Positions 1 to 9,178 of a stretch of 26,052 bases of DNA are shown here, in pieces. The notes under the pieces are model-generated. The model did no database searches. It was given only the letters and a program-made list of their open reading frames with translations, and was not told the origin of the DNA. The DNA lies in the NCBI GenBank assembly GCA_001839685.1, contig MLAK01000731.1:1-26052 (forward strand), in the 5' to 3' direction. Origin of the DNA: Tritrichomonas foetus. Lineage: Eukaryota; Parabasalia; Tritrichomonadida; Tritrichomonadidae. Both the position numbers and the translations under genes were made by a program. How positions within the stretch are numbered: position 1 is the first letter of the stretch; every line of letters begins with the position of its first letter.

Positions 1-9
1 TGGTAGGAC

Positions 10-64
10 AAAGGTTTATGGGATGGTCCCACAAAATCTTTGGGGGACCATTTTGTAAACCTTT
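10..64. repeat. Imperfect inverted repeat (potential hairpin)
   Basis: Two nested perfect arms face each other: AAAGGTTTA at 10-18 pairs with TAAACCTTT at 56-64, and ATGGTCCC at 23-30 pairs with GGGACCAT at 44-51. A 4-base mismatched interval (19-22 against 52-55) separates the two stems, and the loop is about 13 bases. The element is richer in G and C than its surroundings. It lies downstream of the 3' end of the minus-strand gene ending at 235. It could be a fold in a transcript or a palindromic remnant of a mobile element; the window edge prevents a decision. Confidence 0.6.
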
Positions 65-234
65 CATATAGGAGGATTAATTCCACAAAAAACTTGATAT
101 GAAGATGATGATTGTTGCTTTCTAGATAGAATTGCGCATCATTGACTCAAATTACGTTTTTTATTGTTGAATATCATAAAAGTTAATAAAATAAAACAAA
201 AAAAAAAAAAAATCAATAACCATATAAACAATGT

Positions 235-2133
235 TTACATATCTTTAATTGACATTGCTATATGAGTCAAGCGCCTCAAATCTGTATATAGTGGTGACTT
301 TGGCATTGTTGTTGGGAAAAGTCCCACTGTAGCACTCAATATTGTGTTTGCAAGCGGTTTTATTCTCGCCTTCACGATTTCATTATCTGGATCAAAAGAA
401 AGTAGCAATGAAACCAAAAGTGGTGCAATTTGAGAACCGTGGTTTTCAAGGTTATCAGCAAACACTTCAGCAACGTCAAGAAGGGTATCTTCGGAGATCT
501 GATTATTCTGTAATGATTCCATAAACTTATTTCCATCGTTGCATAAAGCAAGCAAATTTGTTATCGAATGTTTGGCTGCAGCTCTAAAAGCTCTGTCTTT
601 ATCAATTTTATATAGATTCAAGCACATTTGTGGAGTAGCTCCTGTATTCATGGCAGCTGCTTCAATTGATATGATTTTTGCTGATAATTCTTCCATTCTT
701 CGTTTCAAAACTGTGAAAGATTCTGAAATTAAAGGCGTTAACTTTTTCACGTCAGAAGTTAGCTTAGACATTCGATCGTTGAAATGCTGGTTTAAACATT
801 CTATGCAATTACTTGACTCTCTAGCAAGCTCTCTCACATAGTCAAAATCAATTGTTTGATTAGATTTTATAAATTGCAGCCAATTTGGTGGTGAATCAAA
901 TTCACTCCATAATGAAATAACACCATCATAAACATACCCATAAATAGCATCTGCTGTTAATCTGTAAATAGTGTCTTGAATGCGAATCATTTTGTTCTTT
1001 AGTTTAATCACGACATCATTCGAACTCCAAACATCAAGTACATCATTGATACTTTCATACGGTAGTAATTGTTGATCAATGATATATGAAGTAACATTAC
1101 CGTTTACATACTCGTAAAGATAATCATCATCACAGTAAACTTTAGTACCATTGGTAATTGGTTTAGTTGACAAATGAGATGATTCAAAGTCATTACGTGC
1201 ATAAACATAAGCAGTGTTTCGGCTGACAATGACTCTATATAGTTTACTGAAATCATATTCTTCTACATCTTCATGCAAAAGGCGTGTGAAGATGAATTTG
1301 TTTTGGTACATACATATGTAAAGTTTATTTTCAGCCAAAACAAAGAAATGCGATGTGTCATAAGAAAAATCTGCACGAATATCAATAATGTTATTAAATG
1401 GAACACTTGTTTCACCATCGATTTCTGAAAAAACGCATAAATCTGTAGATGTGCAATATACATAAGTAGCCTCATCTAAGAAAGCGAAAGCTCTTGTATT
1501 GAGTTCATTTTCTCTAAATGGATCAGATTCGAAAGGAGCATCAATTTTCTGTGAATTAAATTTATATAAAATTTGTGTTTTTACTTCAAATGCTGCTGCT
1601 GTGTATCGATTGAATGAATAGAAAATTTTTTCACTGAGAACGTCATTTTCAACTTTTGAATCATTATCACCTGAAATATTTTCATTTTCACTTTCTGGCT
1701 TAGGTTGGGGAGTGTAATTGAATTTATCTTTACTTTTGCGATTAACGCTATTATTTGAGGATGATCGTTTGACCACTTTTGATGGATCGATTGGAGAATT
1801 TTTATTCGTGGAATTATTTGTGTTTTGATTCTGGCTTTGATTTTGAACTTGTGATGGATTTGAAATTTGACTGGAATTTTGATTGTGTTGATTGGCTTGT
1901 GATTGTTGCTGGGAATGATTCTGTGAGTTTTTCTTTGATTTTTGATTCTGCGAAGCAGACGATTCGTGCTGTTGCTTCTGTTGATTTTGATTTTTTTTCT
2001 TTTTCTTTTTTTCTGGTGATTGTTTAATGTCGTTCAAGTAATGCGGGTGAGAAACTTCTACTGATGGAGAAGCTCGAAGCAGAATTTCATCGTTTATAAA
2101 GTCGGGAAAATCGTTGGAAAATTTGAGTGCCAT
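235..2133 (-). CDS. EDC4/Ge-1-like mRNA decapping scaffold
   Basis: The product has 632 residues and starts at an ATG. Residues about 38-150 are low complexity (a lysine run, then Gln/Asn/Ser-rich). Residues about 165-415 have the alternating hydrophobic pattern of a degenerate beta-propeller. From about 430 the chain is helical, and about 505-605 resembles the C-terminal domain of Ge-1/EDC4: a helix with DRAFRAAAKHSITNLLALC, then a segment like the LSQ-x-LLSLIQQLS-x-DL motif (here ISEDTLLDVAEVFADNL), then LLLSFDPDNEIVKARIKPL. In other eukaryotes Ge-1 bridges DCP1/DCP2 and builds P-bodies in the cytoplasm. Compared with animal EDC4 (about 1400 residues) the protein is short and its low-complexity part precedes the propeller. 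The propeller call is inference from pattern; the C-terminal call is stronger. An unrelated beta-propeller/helical protein is the alternative. Confidence 0.55.
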   Translation of the reverse strand: MALKFSNDFPDFINDEILLRASPSVEVSHPHYLNDIKQSPEKKKKKKNQNQQKQQHESSASQNQKSKKNSQNHSQQQSQANQHNQNSSQISNPSQVQNQSQNQNTNNSTNKNSPIDPSKVVKRSSSNNSVNRKSKDKFNYTPQPKPESENENISGDNDSKVENDVLSEKIFYSFNRYTAAAFEVKTQILYKFNSQKIDAPFESDPFRENELNTRAFAFLDEATYVYCTSTDLCVFSEIDGETSVPFNNIIDIRADFSYDTSHFFVLAENKLYICMYQNKFIFTRLLHEDVEEYDFSKLYRVIVSRNTAYVYARNDFESSHLSTKPITNGTKVYCDDDYLYEYVNGNVTSYIIDQQLLPYESINDVLDVWSSNDVVIKLKNKMIRIQDTIYRLTADAIYGYVYDGVISLWSEFDSPPNWLQFIKSNQTIDFDYVRELARESSNCIECLNQHFNDRMSKLTSDVKKLTPLISESFTVLKRRMEELSAKIISIEAAAMNTGATPQMCLNLYKIDKDRAFRAAAKHSITNLLALCNDGNKFMESLQNNQISEDTLLDVAEVFADNLENHGSQIAPLLVSLLLSFDPDNEIVKARIKPLANTILSATVGLFPTTMPKSPLYTDLRRLTHIAMSIKDM

Positions 2134-2530
2134 TAATTATGCTGTCACTTTTTTACGGTTTTCACCATAAAATTGGTCATCAAGATAACGATAACTTTTC
2201 AAAATGATATCGTCAATTCACCATTTCACTAAAAGTTCTTGTTATATGAATGTTAATAATTAAATCAATGAAATGATTAAACATTGCAGATAAAAAAAAA
2301 AAAGCATCCAATTGTGTTTGAAGAAATGATCATTATCTTGGAAAATCTCGTCTTTCATTTGAGTTAAAGCATTTGACACGGAAAAATCCGAAATCAAAGC
2401 CAGATCTTAGCTCAATAATAATATAAATTCCAATTTATCTTCATTCATTAAATACCAAATGAATTTTTTAATAAAAACTAAGATTGGCAGATTGTCATAC
2501 AAAAGTTTTATATAAAAAGAAATAATTCAT
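2134..2530. other. Intergenic, leader of the EDC4-like gene
   Basis: AT-rich spacer between the ATG of the EDC4-like gene and the stop of the CDC27 gene. It holds homopolymer A runs and two upstream ATGs on the minus strand within 70 bases of the EDC4-like start. I see no initiator motif of the TCAY(T/A) type close to that start and no coding frame. Confidence 0.6.
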
Positions 2531-4183
2531 TCATTTGTTTGTTTCTCCATCTTCATCTCCTTTTCCTTCATGTTCCTCTTCTTCCTCTTCATCTTTTGGG
2601 CTTTCTAAAATTGATGAAATCATCTTTTCTGTCATTGTTTCAACTGCACTGTGAATTTCCTTCTTATCTGGATGTCCGTATATTAATGCCTCTGTGAACC
2701 ATGTCGTAGCTTCTTGGAAGTTTCCTATACTCTGTGCTATTTTTCCACGCATGAATGCGACACCTGGTTCATGCGGAGCGAGTGCTTCTGCTTGTTTTAA
2801 ACATTCGACTGCACCTGAGATGTTTCCTGTATCATCGAGTAAAATTCCTTTCTGGAATGCTGCAACAAGATTTGTTGGATCCAATTCGAGTGATTTATCA
2901 AACATTGGTAAAGCTTCTGCATCACGACCACATTTTCTAAGAACCATTGCATAAATATAATGGAGCACTGAACTGAGTGGATTCAAATCAAGTGCTTTCT
3001 TCATATAGTATTCAGCAGCGCCAAAATTATCTTGTCTGAAATGAACTGATCCAATTCCATACCATGCGCTCCATTCATGTGGATTTCTATCAATTGCTTG
3101 TCTAAACAGTTTAGATGCATCTGCAAGAGATTCAAGAAGTAATAACTCATGTCCAGCTAATGCTAATGCATAACTTGATGTTTTATCAATGGATGCAGCA
3201 CGTTGGAACATTTGAATAGCAGCTTCGCTGTTATGTTGAAGCGATAACAAGTTTCCTGTGGCTATCCAAGGTTCAGCACGTGATGGTGCAAGTGCAATAG
3301 AACGTCTTGCTAACTGGCTAAGATTCTTTTCATCTTTAAGGTGCCAGAGAACAGTAGAAAATATATCAACACCTTCAATTGTGTGAGGATGGAGGTCATA
3401 TAGGGTTGTAAAGATTTTAGAAGCCTCGTGGTATTTTGCGCATTTGAAATGGTAAAATGCTTGAGTTTTTAGAGCCAGAATGGAGTTTTGGCATTCTGGT
3501 GTGAGAGATTTCACAAACGAGGATGGATCATTATTTAATTTGAGAAGATTTGCTGTAAACGAGTTGACTTGTTGCTGTGGTTGCTGTGGTTGCTGCTGCT
3601 GTTGTGCATTTGATGATTTTGGACAAATTGAAACTGATCGTTTTGGTGTCATTTTCATTCCAATCTGGGATCTCAATTGTTTTGGAGTGAGCAAAGATCT
3701 ACGTTGGTGCAGCTGTGGAAGAATGATGTTATTGAATTCGGTTTGTGCGTATTTGATGGAGGTTAATAAAAGCGGTTGATATTTCAGAGTTTTTTCGAAT
3801 TCGGTCTGTGATTGAACGTGACGATGTGTCCGAAGTTTGATCATTCCAAGAAGATAAAGTGAGGCTGTATAAATTTCTTCTGGAATGTTTTGAAGATTAT
3901 TGAGAGGTTTTAAAACGATTTCTGCCTCCGAATATTTTCCAGCTTCAAACAAGCATTGCGAATATAACAATATGAGTTCTGGATTGTTTCCAATCATTGA
4001 TTCATATTGTTTGCAAAGTGTTGCAGCTTGAATTGGCGATCCTGATTCTAAATAAGCGCGGACGTAAAGATTAAGAATTTGAACATTTGGCGATCGTGAA
4101 AAGAACTCTTGACATAAAAGTAATGCATTATCAAATATCCTAAATCGAAGCGAGAATTCGATTGCTTGGATTTCCAGAGACAT
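2531..4183 (-). CDS. CDC27: Anaphase-promoting complex subunit CDC27/APC3 (TPR protein)
   Basis: A 550-residue tetratricopeptide protein. An N-terminal TPR block spans about residues 5-160, a linker with a Gln/Pro run (about 194-205) follows, and a long TPR array runs from about 240 to 510. The array carries family-specific stretches: VDIFSTVLWHLKDEKNLSQL, then WIATGNLLSLQHNSEAAIQMF, then HEWSAWYGIGSVHFRQDNF, which closely match the CDC27/APC3/nuc2 family. The tail is acidic (Glu/Asp/Lys). CDC27 is a scaffold subunit of the APC/C ubiquitin ligase that binds the activators CDC20/CDH1 and drives mitotic exit. It is shorter than the animal and yeast proteins because the central linker is compact. 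The frame is open 8 codons upstream, but the first ATG is at 4183 and is used here. CDC16 and CDC23 are less likely given the STVLWHL motif. Confidence 0.88.
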   Translation of the reverse strand: MSLEIQAIEFSLRFRIFDNALLLCQEFFSRSPNVQILNLYVRAYLESGSPIQAATLCKQYESMIGNNPELILLYSQCLFEAGKYSEAEIVLKPLNNLQNIPEEIYTASLYLLGMIKLRTHRHVQSQTEFEKTLKYQPLLLTSIKYAQTEFNNIILPQLHQRRSLLTPKQLRSQIGMKMTPKRSVSICPKSSNAQQQQQPQQPQQQVNSFTANLLKLNNDPSSFVKSLTPECQNSILALKTQAFYHFKCAKYHEASKIFTTLYDLHPHTIEGVDIFSTVLWHLKDEKNLSQLARRSIALAPSRAEPWIATGNLLSLQHNSEAAIQMFQRAASIDKTSSYALALAGHELLLLESLADASKLFRQAIDRNPHEWSAWYGIGSVHFRQDNFGAAEYYMKKALDLNPLSSVLHYIYAMVLRKCGRDAEALPMFDKSLELDPTNLVAAFQKGILLDDTGNISGAVECLKQAEALAPHEPGVAFMRGKIAQSIGNFQEATTWFTEALIYGHPDKKEIHSAVETMTEKMISSILESPKDEEEEEEHEGKGDEDGETNK

Positions 4184-4517
4184 TTCAATTAAATAATAAA
4201 CAGACACAAGCGGTTAGAAGGTCAATTATTACCGACGACGAAATTGAATATGATTTAATCGATGAATTTCTGAAAGTTTTTCATCACTTTTGATGACCAT
4301 TTTGAAGATTTCTGAAAAGCTCATTAACTTCTTTGTTGAACAAGATGATGAGTGTTATAATTTGAATTGCTGTTTCTAGTGTAGTGATCATTTCTTCTTT
4401 CATAAATGATAAGAGCAAGAAAAATAAAGAGAAAAAATATGCTGAAATAAAAAAATTATTACAAAATATGTTTAACAATAACAAAATATAAAATCACACA
4501 CAGCAATCAAAAAAATA
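4184..4517. other. Intergenic between CDC27 and transporter genes
   Basis: Spacer upstream of CDC27 on the minus strand. A TCATATTCA sequence (initiator-like) lies about 68 bases upstream of the CDC27 ATG, farther than usual for trichomonad leaders. A minus-strand frame at 4284-4403 could encode 39 residues from an ATG, but nothing supports it as a gene. Confidence 0.5.
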
Positions 4518-5894
4518 TTAGTGATTCTTAATTGTTCCCTCTTTGTAAGCCTTTATTAAGTCTGCAGCTGATGTATAAACGCAAATGCATGCCATTATAA
4601 TTCCAAATCCTGCAAAGCACATGTGTGCAATATTTCTTGGTGATGAAAGCTTAGAATGAGTGATTTTCAACCTACAAATAGATGGAAATGCAAAAGTAAC
4701 TAAGCATGTACCAAGGGCACCACCTAAACCAAGGATAGGTAGCATATTATTTGATAAAAGTGCAAAAATAAGGGAAATTGCATTAACTAACGGTAATAAA
4801 ATACATCTTTGTTTCAATGTCATTTCTGAAGGTTCTGAATTATGATATAAAAAGCCACCAAGAGTTCCTGCCATTTCATTTGTAATAACTGGGTATGAAA
4901 AAGTAACAACTAAAAAGATAGCAATTCTTACTACGATAAAAAGTGTATCATTATCTGGAAAAGAACTCAAGAGATTTGATCGCGTATTTTCGCCCATAAT
5001 CAAATACCCAACAATTCCTGGTGCAACGATAACAATGAAGCAGAACACAAGCGATGATGCCATAATTGTCTGTCTCTTTAATTGGTTTGGATTATACGGT
5101 GATATTACTGGCAGCATGTGAATTGGTAAACAAAAAGTTAAGCAATGAACGGAAAATGATGTGAACATGCTCATTGAATAAGTTGTTCCAACAACTGATG
5201 GATCGGGAACTTCACTGGCTGCGAATCCCTTTACAATGATGGCAATGGCATAGAAAACAATCAGGAAAACAGTGAGCATTTGGAATTTGTCAAGAAACAG
5301 AAATTTCCTGGGAATTGTCATAGCTATTGGCAGAAAAAGTGAATATATAATTATGATACCTGCCCAGGGACCAAACCCTGTCCATTTGGCGCCAGAGCAG
5401 CGGATCCATGATAATATCGAATCTGCGCCAATCACAAGATAGGTGGTTGTAAATGCAAGATCAAATATGAAGATAAGCATTGAAATCAGAATTTGGCATG
5501 GTCGGCCAAATATACCGTTGGCCAATTCATCAATATTACTGATATGTAATTCAAACTGTAAATTGAGTAAAATGACGCCTGAAATATAACACAGAAGACA
5601 CGAAATAATGAGAAGAATAATTGTGGGACCCAAACCGACTGATTTGAAAGTTGACGACATTGAAATAATTCCTGCGCCTAAAAGTGCGTTTGTAAGATTG
5701 ATAAAAGTGACAAATCGGCTCACACGGCGCAACGGTCGAGTATCGATTTCGACTATTTCGTCTTCGCTCGAATCTGAAAAAACCATTTTGTTTTCGATTT
5801 CTGGAAGCTCTTGGATGTCATCGAGTTCTGAAGATGATCCAGAGTGATCTTCGTTAAGATTCTGGCGATTCTGGGTTGTCTCGACGGATGACAT
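4518..5894 (-). CDS. AAAP/SLC38-type amino acid transporter
   Basis: A 458-residue membrane protein. An acidic cytosolic N-terminus of about 55 residues (Glu/Asp/Ser-rich) precedes about eleven hydrophobic segments. The first has the family signature NLTNALLGAGIISMSSTFKS followed by GLGPTIILLIISCLL, typical of the Aa_trans fold of SLC38 and vacuolar AVT transporters. A C-terminal half with LGLGGALGTCLVTFAFPSIC also fits. Such proteins move neutral or cationic amino acids by proton or sodium coupling; the substrate and the membrane (plasma or lysosomal) cannot be read from the sequence. The length is normal for the family. No initiator motif was found near the ATG. Confidence 0.85.
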   Translation of the reverse strand: MSSVETTQNRQNLNEDHSGSSSELDDIQELPEIENKMVFSDSSEDEIVEIDTRPLRRVSRFVTFINLTNALLGAGIISMSSTFKSVGLGPTIILLIISCLLCYISGVILLNLQFELHISNIDELANGIFGRPCQILISMLIFIFDLAFTTTYLVIGADSILSWIRCSGAKWTGFGPWAGIIIIYSLFLPIAMTIPRKFLFLDKFQMLTVFLIVFYAIAIIVKGFAASEVPDPSVVGTTYSMSMFTSFSVHCLTFCLPIHMLPVISPYNPNQLKRQTIMASSLVFCFIVIVAPGIVGYLIMGENTRSNLLSSFPDNDTLFIVVRIAIFLVVTFSYPVITNEMAGTLGGFLYHNSEPSEMTLKQRCILLPLVNAISLIFALLSNNMLPILGLGGALGTCLVTFAFPSICRLKITHSKLSSPRNIAHMCFAGFGIIMACICVYTSAADLIKAYKEGTIKNH

Positions 5895-6284
5895 AAATTT
5901 TCGATATTTTTTTTGAACAAAAATATTTTCTGGCTAGTCAGCTTTTTCTGAGAATTCAAAAAAACATTATTTCATCAAGATTTCTTCAGAATATCTAGCA
6001 TAAGAAATGTAAAAGCTGTTATGTTAACATCATCATCATTCCTAAACTAAAATTCATGTTCAGAATGTTTCATAATAAATATTGATCAATCTTATAAAAT
6101 TATGAAATTTTCGATGAATTGAATAGCATAAAGATAAGAAGATGAAGATGAATTGAATATCATAAAAATATCTTTTTTAGATGAATTGAATAACATCAAA
6201 TGTATTACTAACTGAAATCAAAAAAATGTGAAATATAAATTAAATAAATATTTAAATCACTTTTTACAACTTGAAAAAACCAAC
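5895..6284. other. Intergenic between transporter and IBP39-like genes
   Basis: Very AT-rich spacer, 3' of the IBP39-like gene and 5' of the transporter gene (both minus strand). It holds the short direct repeats listed at 6113-6199. No coding frame or RNA gene recognised. Confidence 0.6.
6113..6199. repeat. Three direct copies of a ~20-bp motif
   Basis: The motif GATGAATTGAATANCATMAA occurs at 6113-6132, 6147-6166 and 6180-6199, that is at spacings of 34 and 33 bases. Differences are confined to one or two positions per copy. The cluster sits about 220 bases upstream of the transporter ATG and about 90 bases beyond the stop of the IBP39-like gene. It may be a decayed tandem duplication or a set of binding sites. 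Confidence 0.6.
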
Positions 6285-7253
6285 TTAAAATGTATTCATA
6301 TAGGAATCCGGGACCATTTGATATTCAATAGGATTATTTCTGAAGTAGTCGTCCCAAGAAGGATACACTTTATTGTATTCGTCAATTACATAATTTTGGC
6401 TAGCGGGCGCCAAAGGGGCATTCCAAATGCATGTCACTGTTGATCGATTTCTGAGCACTAAACGGTTGGGCTCATTCTCATCAAATGTCCCACACAATGG
6501 AATATTCTGGCCAACAGGCTCGAAAGCGAGCCACTGGCCGGTGTTGTTTGAGCAGCCAAGGAGTGATGCAATTTTCAACATGATTGTCTCTTCAGGGCCA
6601 AACATAGCCATAAATTTGGCAAATTGGCTATAATGAATCACATCTTGATGTGAGCTTGATGGCGCAATTATTGCTTTCAATACATCACGTGCATTATCTA
6701 GTGGCTGTTCAACCTGCTTGAATCTCTGTGCAGCTTTTTGAATGAATAATGAAGTATTTACAGGCTGATCGTCAAGCTGAGTCAAATCACTCCATATTTT
6801 CTGGCAAATTGCACAAAAGTTATCGAACACACCTTGTGAAACTTTTCCTAAAGTAAATGTTAAGCGGAACCCGTTTGGCTTGGGGAGGGCCATCTGTGTT
6901 TGAATAGCTTCATCCATTTCGATCGAATTTCTGGTAAAGCCTGGTCTCTTCCAGAGAGTCCAGCCGTCCTTGTTGTGCTTCTGTTGGTTGAATCCAAGCG
7001 CGTGCAAGTTAACGTTTAACGTATTAATTTTGATGCCCATTACATTGACTAGCGCCTTTTTGTTAATCCTGAATTCGTCGTCAGTCACCCATACACAGCC
7101 AATTTTGTTCTCTAAATCGGGATTACTCGCAACAAACGATAATAATATGTGAAGTTTGGAAGTAAACCTGGAACTTGGATCTCTGGAACTCTTGCGTTGA
7201 AGAATAGCTTTGATATTAAGCGGAAGGAGGTTCATTGGATCGACTTCAGCCAT
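6285..7253 (-). CDS. IBP39-like initiator-binding transcription factor
   Basis: A 322-residue protein resembling trichomonad IBP39. Residues about 1-125 match the initiator-binding winged-helix domain (IBD): LLPLNIKAILQRKSSRDPSS, then RFTSKLHILLSFVAS, then VNVMGIKINTLNVNLHALGF, ending near GWTLWKRPGFTR. Residues about 130-322 fit the C-terminal domain, which in T. vaginalis IBP39 contacts the RNA polymerase II CTD. IBP39 binds the initiator element TCA(+1)Y(T/A) and positions transcription starts of protein genes in these TATA-poor organisms; it acts in the nucleus. The length agrees with IBP39. A second in-frame ATG is seven codons in. Trichomonads may carry several IBD-domain paralogues, so this could be a paralogue rather than the main factor. 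A palindromic TGGCGCCA lies 42-49 bases upstream of the ATG. Confidence 0.85.
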   Translation of the reverse strand: MAEVDPMNLLPLNIKAILQRKSSRDPSSRFTSKLHILLSFVASNPDLENKIGCVWVTDDEFRINKKALVNVMGIKINTLNVNLHALGFNQQKHNKDGWTLWKRPGFTRNSIEMDEAIQTQMALPKPNGFRLTFTLGKVSQGVFDNFCAICQKIWSDLTQLDDQPVNTSLFIQKAAQRFKQVEQPLDNARDVLKAIIAPSSSHQDVIHYSQFAKFMAMFGPEETIMLKIASLLGCSNNTGQWLAFEPVGQNIPLCGTFDENEPNRLVLRNRSTVTCIWNAPLAPASQNYVIDEYNKVYPSWDDYFRNNPIEYQMVPDSYMNTF

Positions 7254-7786
7254 TTCTATTTCCCGAAAAAAAAATTAAAAAAAATACCAAAATCTGGCGC
7301 CAATTTTTTTTGACAGAAAATTTGTGAATGGAATGCCAAACAGATTTCCATTTATTCTTCTGTTCTTTTTGTGTTCTTATTCAAATGTAATTTTGTTTTG
7401 TTGAATGGGATTTTGGTATGTTCATTTTTTTTCCAAATTCCAAATCATCATAACAAGATCAGATTAGATATCACTTTCTGTTGATAGATATAATGAGCGA
7501 ATTACAAGTAAATATTTTTTTCTTCAATGATCATTCTAGAAACTGCAAACGAGATAATATTCATGAAAATGTTTCTAAAATTTAAAAATGAGAAAAAAAG
7601 AAAACCAAAAATAAAAATTTGAATGATGGTATTTTATGAGGAACATTTATATAAATATATGTTAAAGAGAGGACTTGGATTCATTAATCAAACTACAAAT
7701 TTTTGTTTGATCCAAAAATTTATTTTTGATGAGTTTTTTTGATGTTTGTTTTGAAAGCCATAATTACAAATCGAAAGACGACTTTT
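7254..7786. other. Intergenic between IBP39-like and RRM genes
   Basis: AT-rich spacer with long A and T runs, upstream of the IBP39-like gene and downstream of the RRM gene (both minus). The only distinctive element is a TGGCGCCA palindrome at 7295-7302 within a TTGGCGCCA context, resembling E2F-type sites; this is a weak observation. No coding frame seen. Confidence 0.5.
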
Positions 7787-8263
7787 TTATCGCCTTCGAA
7801 ACCTCCTTCGAGGAACTCTTCGGAATGTTCGTGGTTTTATCTCTTTCGGGCGCTTAATTTTCACCTCGAGTGTTTGGCCCTCCAAGATCGAATTATTTAG
7901 TTTCATTGCATTATCGATGCCCTCCTGCGAAGCGAACTCGATATAGGCATATCCCTTTGGAACGTGTGTGTAGTGGTCGCAAATGATGGTGACGCGTTTG
8001 ATTGACCCGCAACATTTGAAATGTTGTTCGAGTTGCTCTTTCTTGACTCTGGGATGCACCTTATTCACGAATATTGAAAATGATGTGTTAGTTTGCGGTT
8101 CAATAGCTTCAGCTGCAGCGAGCGCCAATCTTTCTTCTTTTTCTTTTTCTTCTGCTGCTTTTTTCTTCAATTCTTCTTCTTCTTTCCTTTTTCGTTCCTC
8201 TTCCTTTTTCTTTTTGATGTATTCGAGTTTTTTCTTAAATTCGGCTACTTTATCTTGATCCAT
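7787..8263 (-). CDS. PABPN1/Pab2-like nuclear poly(A)-binding RRM protein
   Basis: A 158-residue protein from the ATG at 8263. An N-terminal Lys/Glu-rich coiled coil (about residues 5-50) is followed by one RRM (about 62-139) with RNP2 IFVNKV and RNP1 KGYAYIEF, and an Arg-rich tail (about 140-158). The order coiled coil, single RRM with HFKCCGSIKRVTIICD and PKGYAYIEF, Arg-rich tail is that of PABPN1 (yeast-type Pab2), which binds nascent poly(A) tails in the nucleus and stimulates poly(A) polymerase. An upstream in-frame ATG at 8302 would add 13 residues. I prefer 8263 because TCACA, a fit to the trichomonad initiator consensus, abuts it, though that leaves a leader of only about three bases. 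Another single-RRM factor remains possible. Confidence 0.75.
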   Translation of the reverse strand: MDQDKVAEFKKKLEYIKKKKEEERKRKEEEELKKKAAEEKEKEERLALAAAEAIEPQTNTSFSIFVNKVHPRVKKEQLEQHFKCCGSIKRVTIICDHYTHVPKGYAYIEFASQEGIDNAMKLNNSILEGQTLEVKIKRPKEIKPRTFRRVPRRRFRRR

Positions 8264-8302
8264 TGTGAAAATCGGGTTAATTGGAAATTTATTAACTGTC
8301 AT

Positions 8303-9178
8303 AATAAATCCCCTCAATTCCCTTGGAACCAAATAGCTTCAGAAATTATCAATATTGAACTTTTTCAATGATTATATGGCTATTGAAAATAGAATGATTC
8401 CATCTAAATAACAGCTCATCAGTAACAAACTAACTGCTTAAGTTAGGTGTCTCTCTTATGCCCAGGGTATGAAAAATTATAATAAGTTAGTCATCTTTCT
8501 ATTGATGTGAAACCCTCCTCCTAAGTATGCAAGAAGTTATACAACTTTAGTAGAATATAATAGATTATCTCACTAGTTCTCATACGAATTCCTCTGGTTA
8601 AAACTCATATGTCATGTAACGACCAAATAAACTATGAAAAATAACTAAAAGTCAGAAAACTTTTTCTATACGAGAAAAATATAGAAAATCAACTTTTTCG
8701 AAAAGAACTATCGATATTGAAATGGGAAATGAAGTGAATTAATGGCCATTAGTTAGGCATATATTAAATTATAAAAAAAAAAATCATTCAAAAAAAAACG
8801 AAGACATTTATTTTTTTCTTTCAAAAATAAATTGTCAAATCGAATGAGAATTAACATTCACTCGAAGATTTTTCTTGCGAATATTTATTAATTTTCTTTC
8901 TTTCATTATGTTTGCACACGTGTGTCAATATTCGCACATCCAAATTATTATTATTATTATTTACCTAATTTCACCACACTATTATCATATGCATGATATT
9001 TAAAATAACTTTATTGAACTAAGTTTTCTAAAAATCAAAATTTGTCATTTTAGCGAGTAGACTGATCTTTTCATAAATAATAAAAGTTGGTTTATAAACA
9101 TTAGTTCTAAAAAAGATGTATACTCAGGAGAAGAAAAAGACGAAAATTAAAATTAGCAATAAAAATATTTTTTAATAA
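8303..9178. other. Intergenic, 5' of RRM gene and 3' of membrane-protein gene
   Basis: About 0.9 kb of AT-rich DNA with short homopolymer runs and an ATT triplet run near 8946. A short inverted repeat CTAAC/GTTAG occurs near 8429-8445. I looked for tRNA boxes and snoRNA boxes on both strands and found nothing convincing. No coding frame seen. Confidence 0.5.

Noticed and set aside
4284..4484. Minus-strand frame with a hydrophobic 66-residue translation between the transporter and CDC27 genes.
   Set aside because: It has no ATG at its beginning; from the first ATG at 4403 only 39 residues remain, with no family pattern. T-rich DNA gives hydrophobic translations by chance.
8340..8440. Minus-strand CTGATGAG (snoRNA C box or hammerhead core) with a CTGA about 85 bases later.
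   Set aside because: No terminal stem pairs the boxes, and the GAAA core of a hammerhead is absent.
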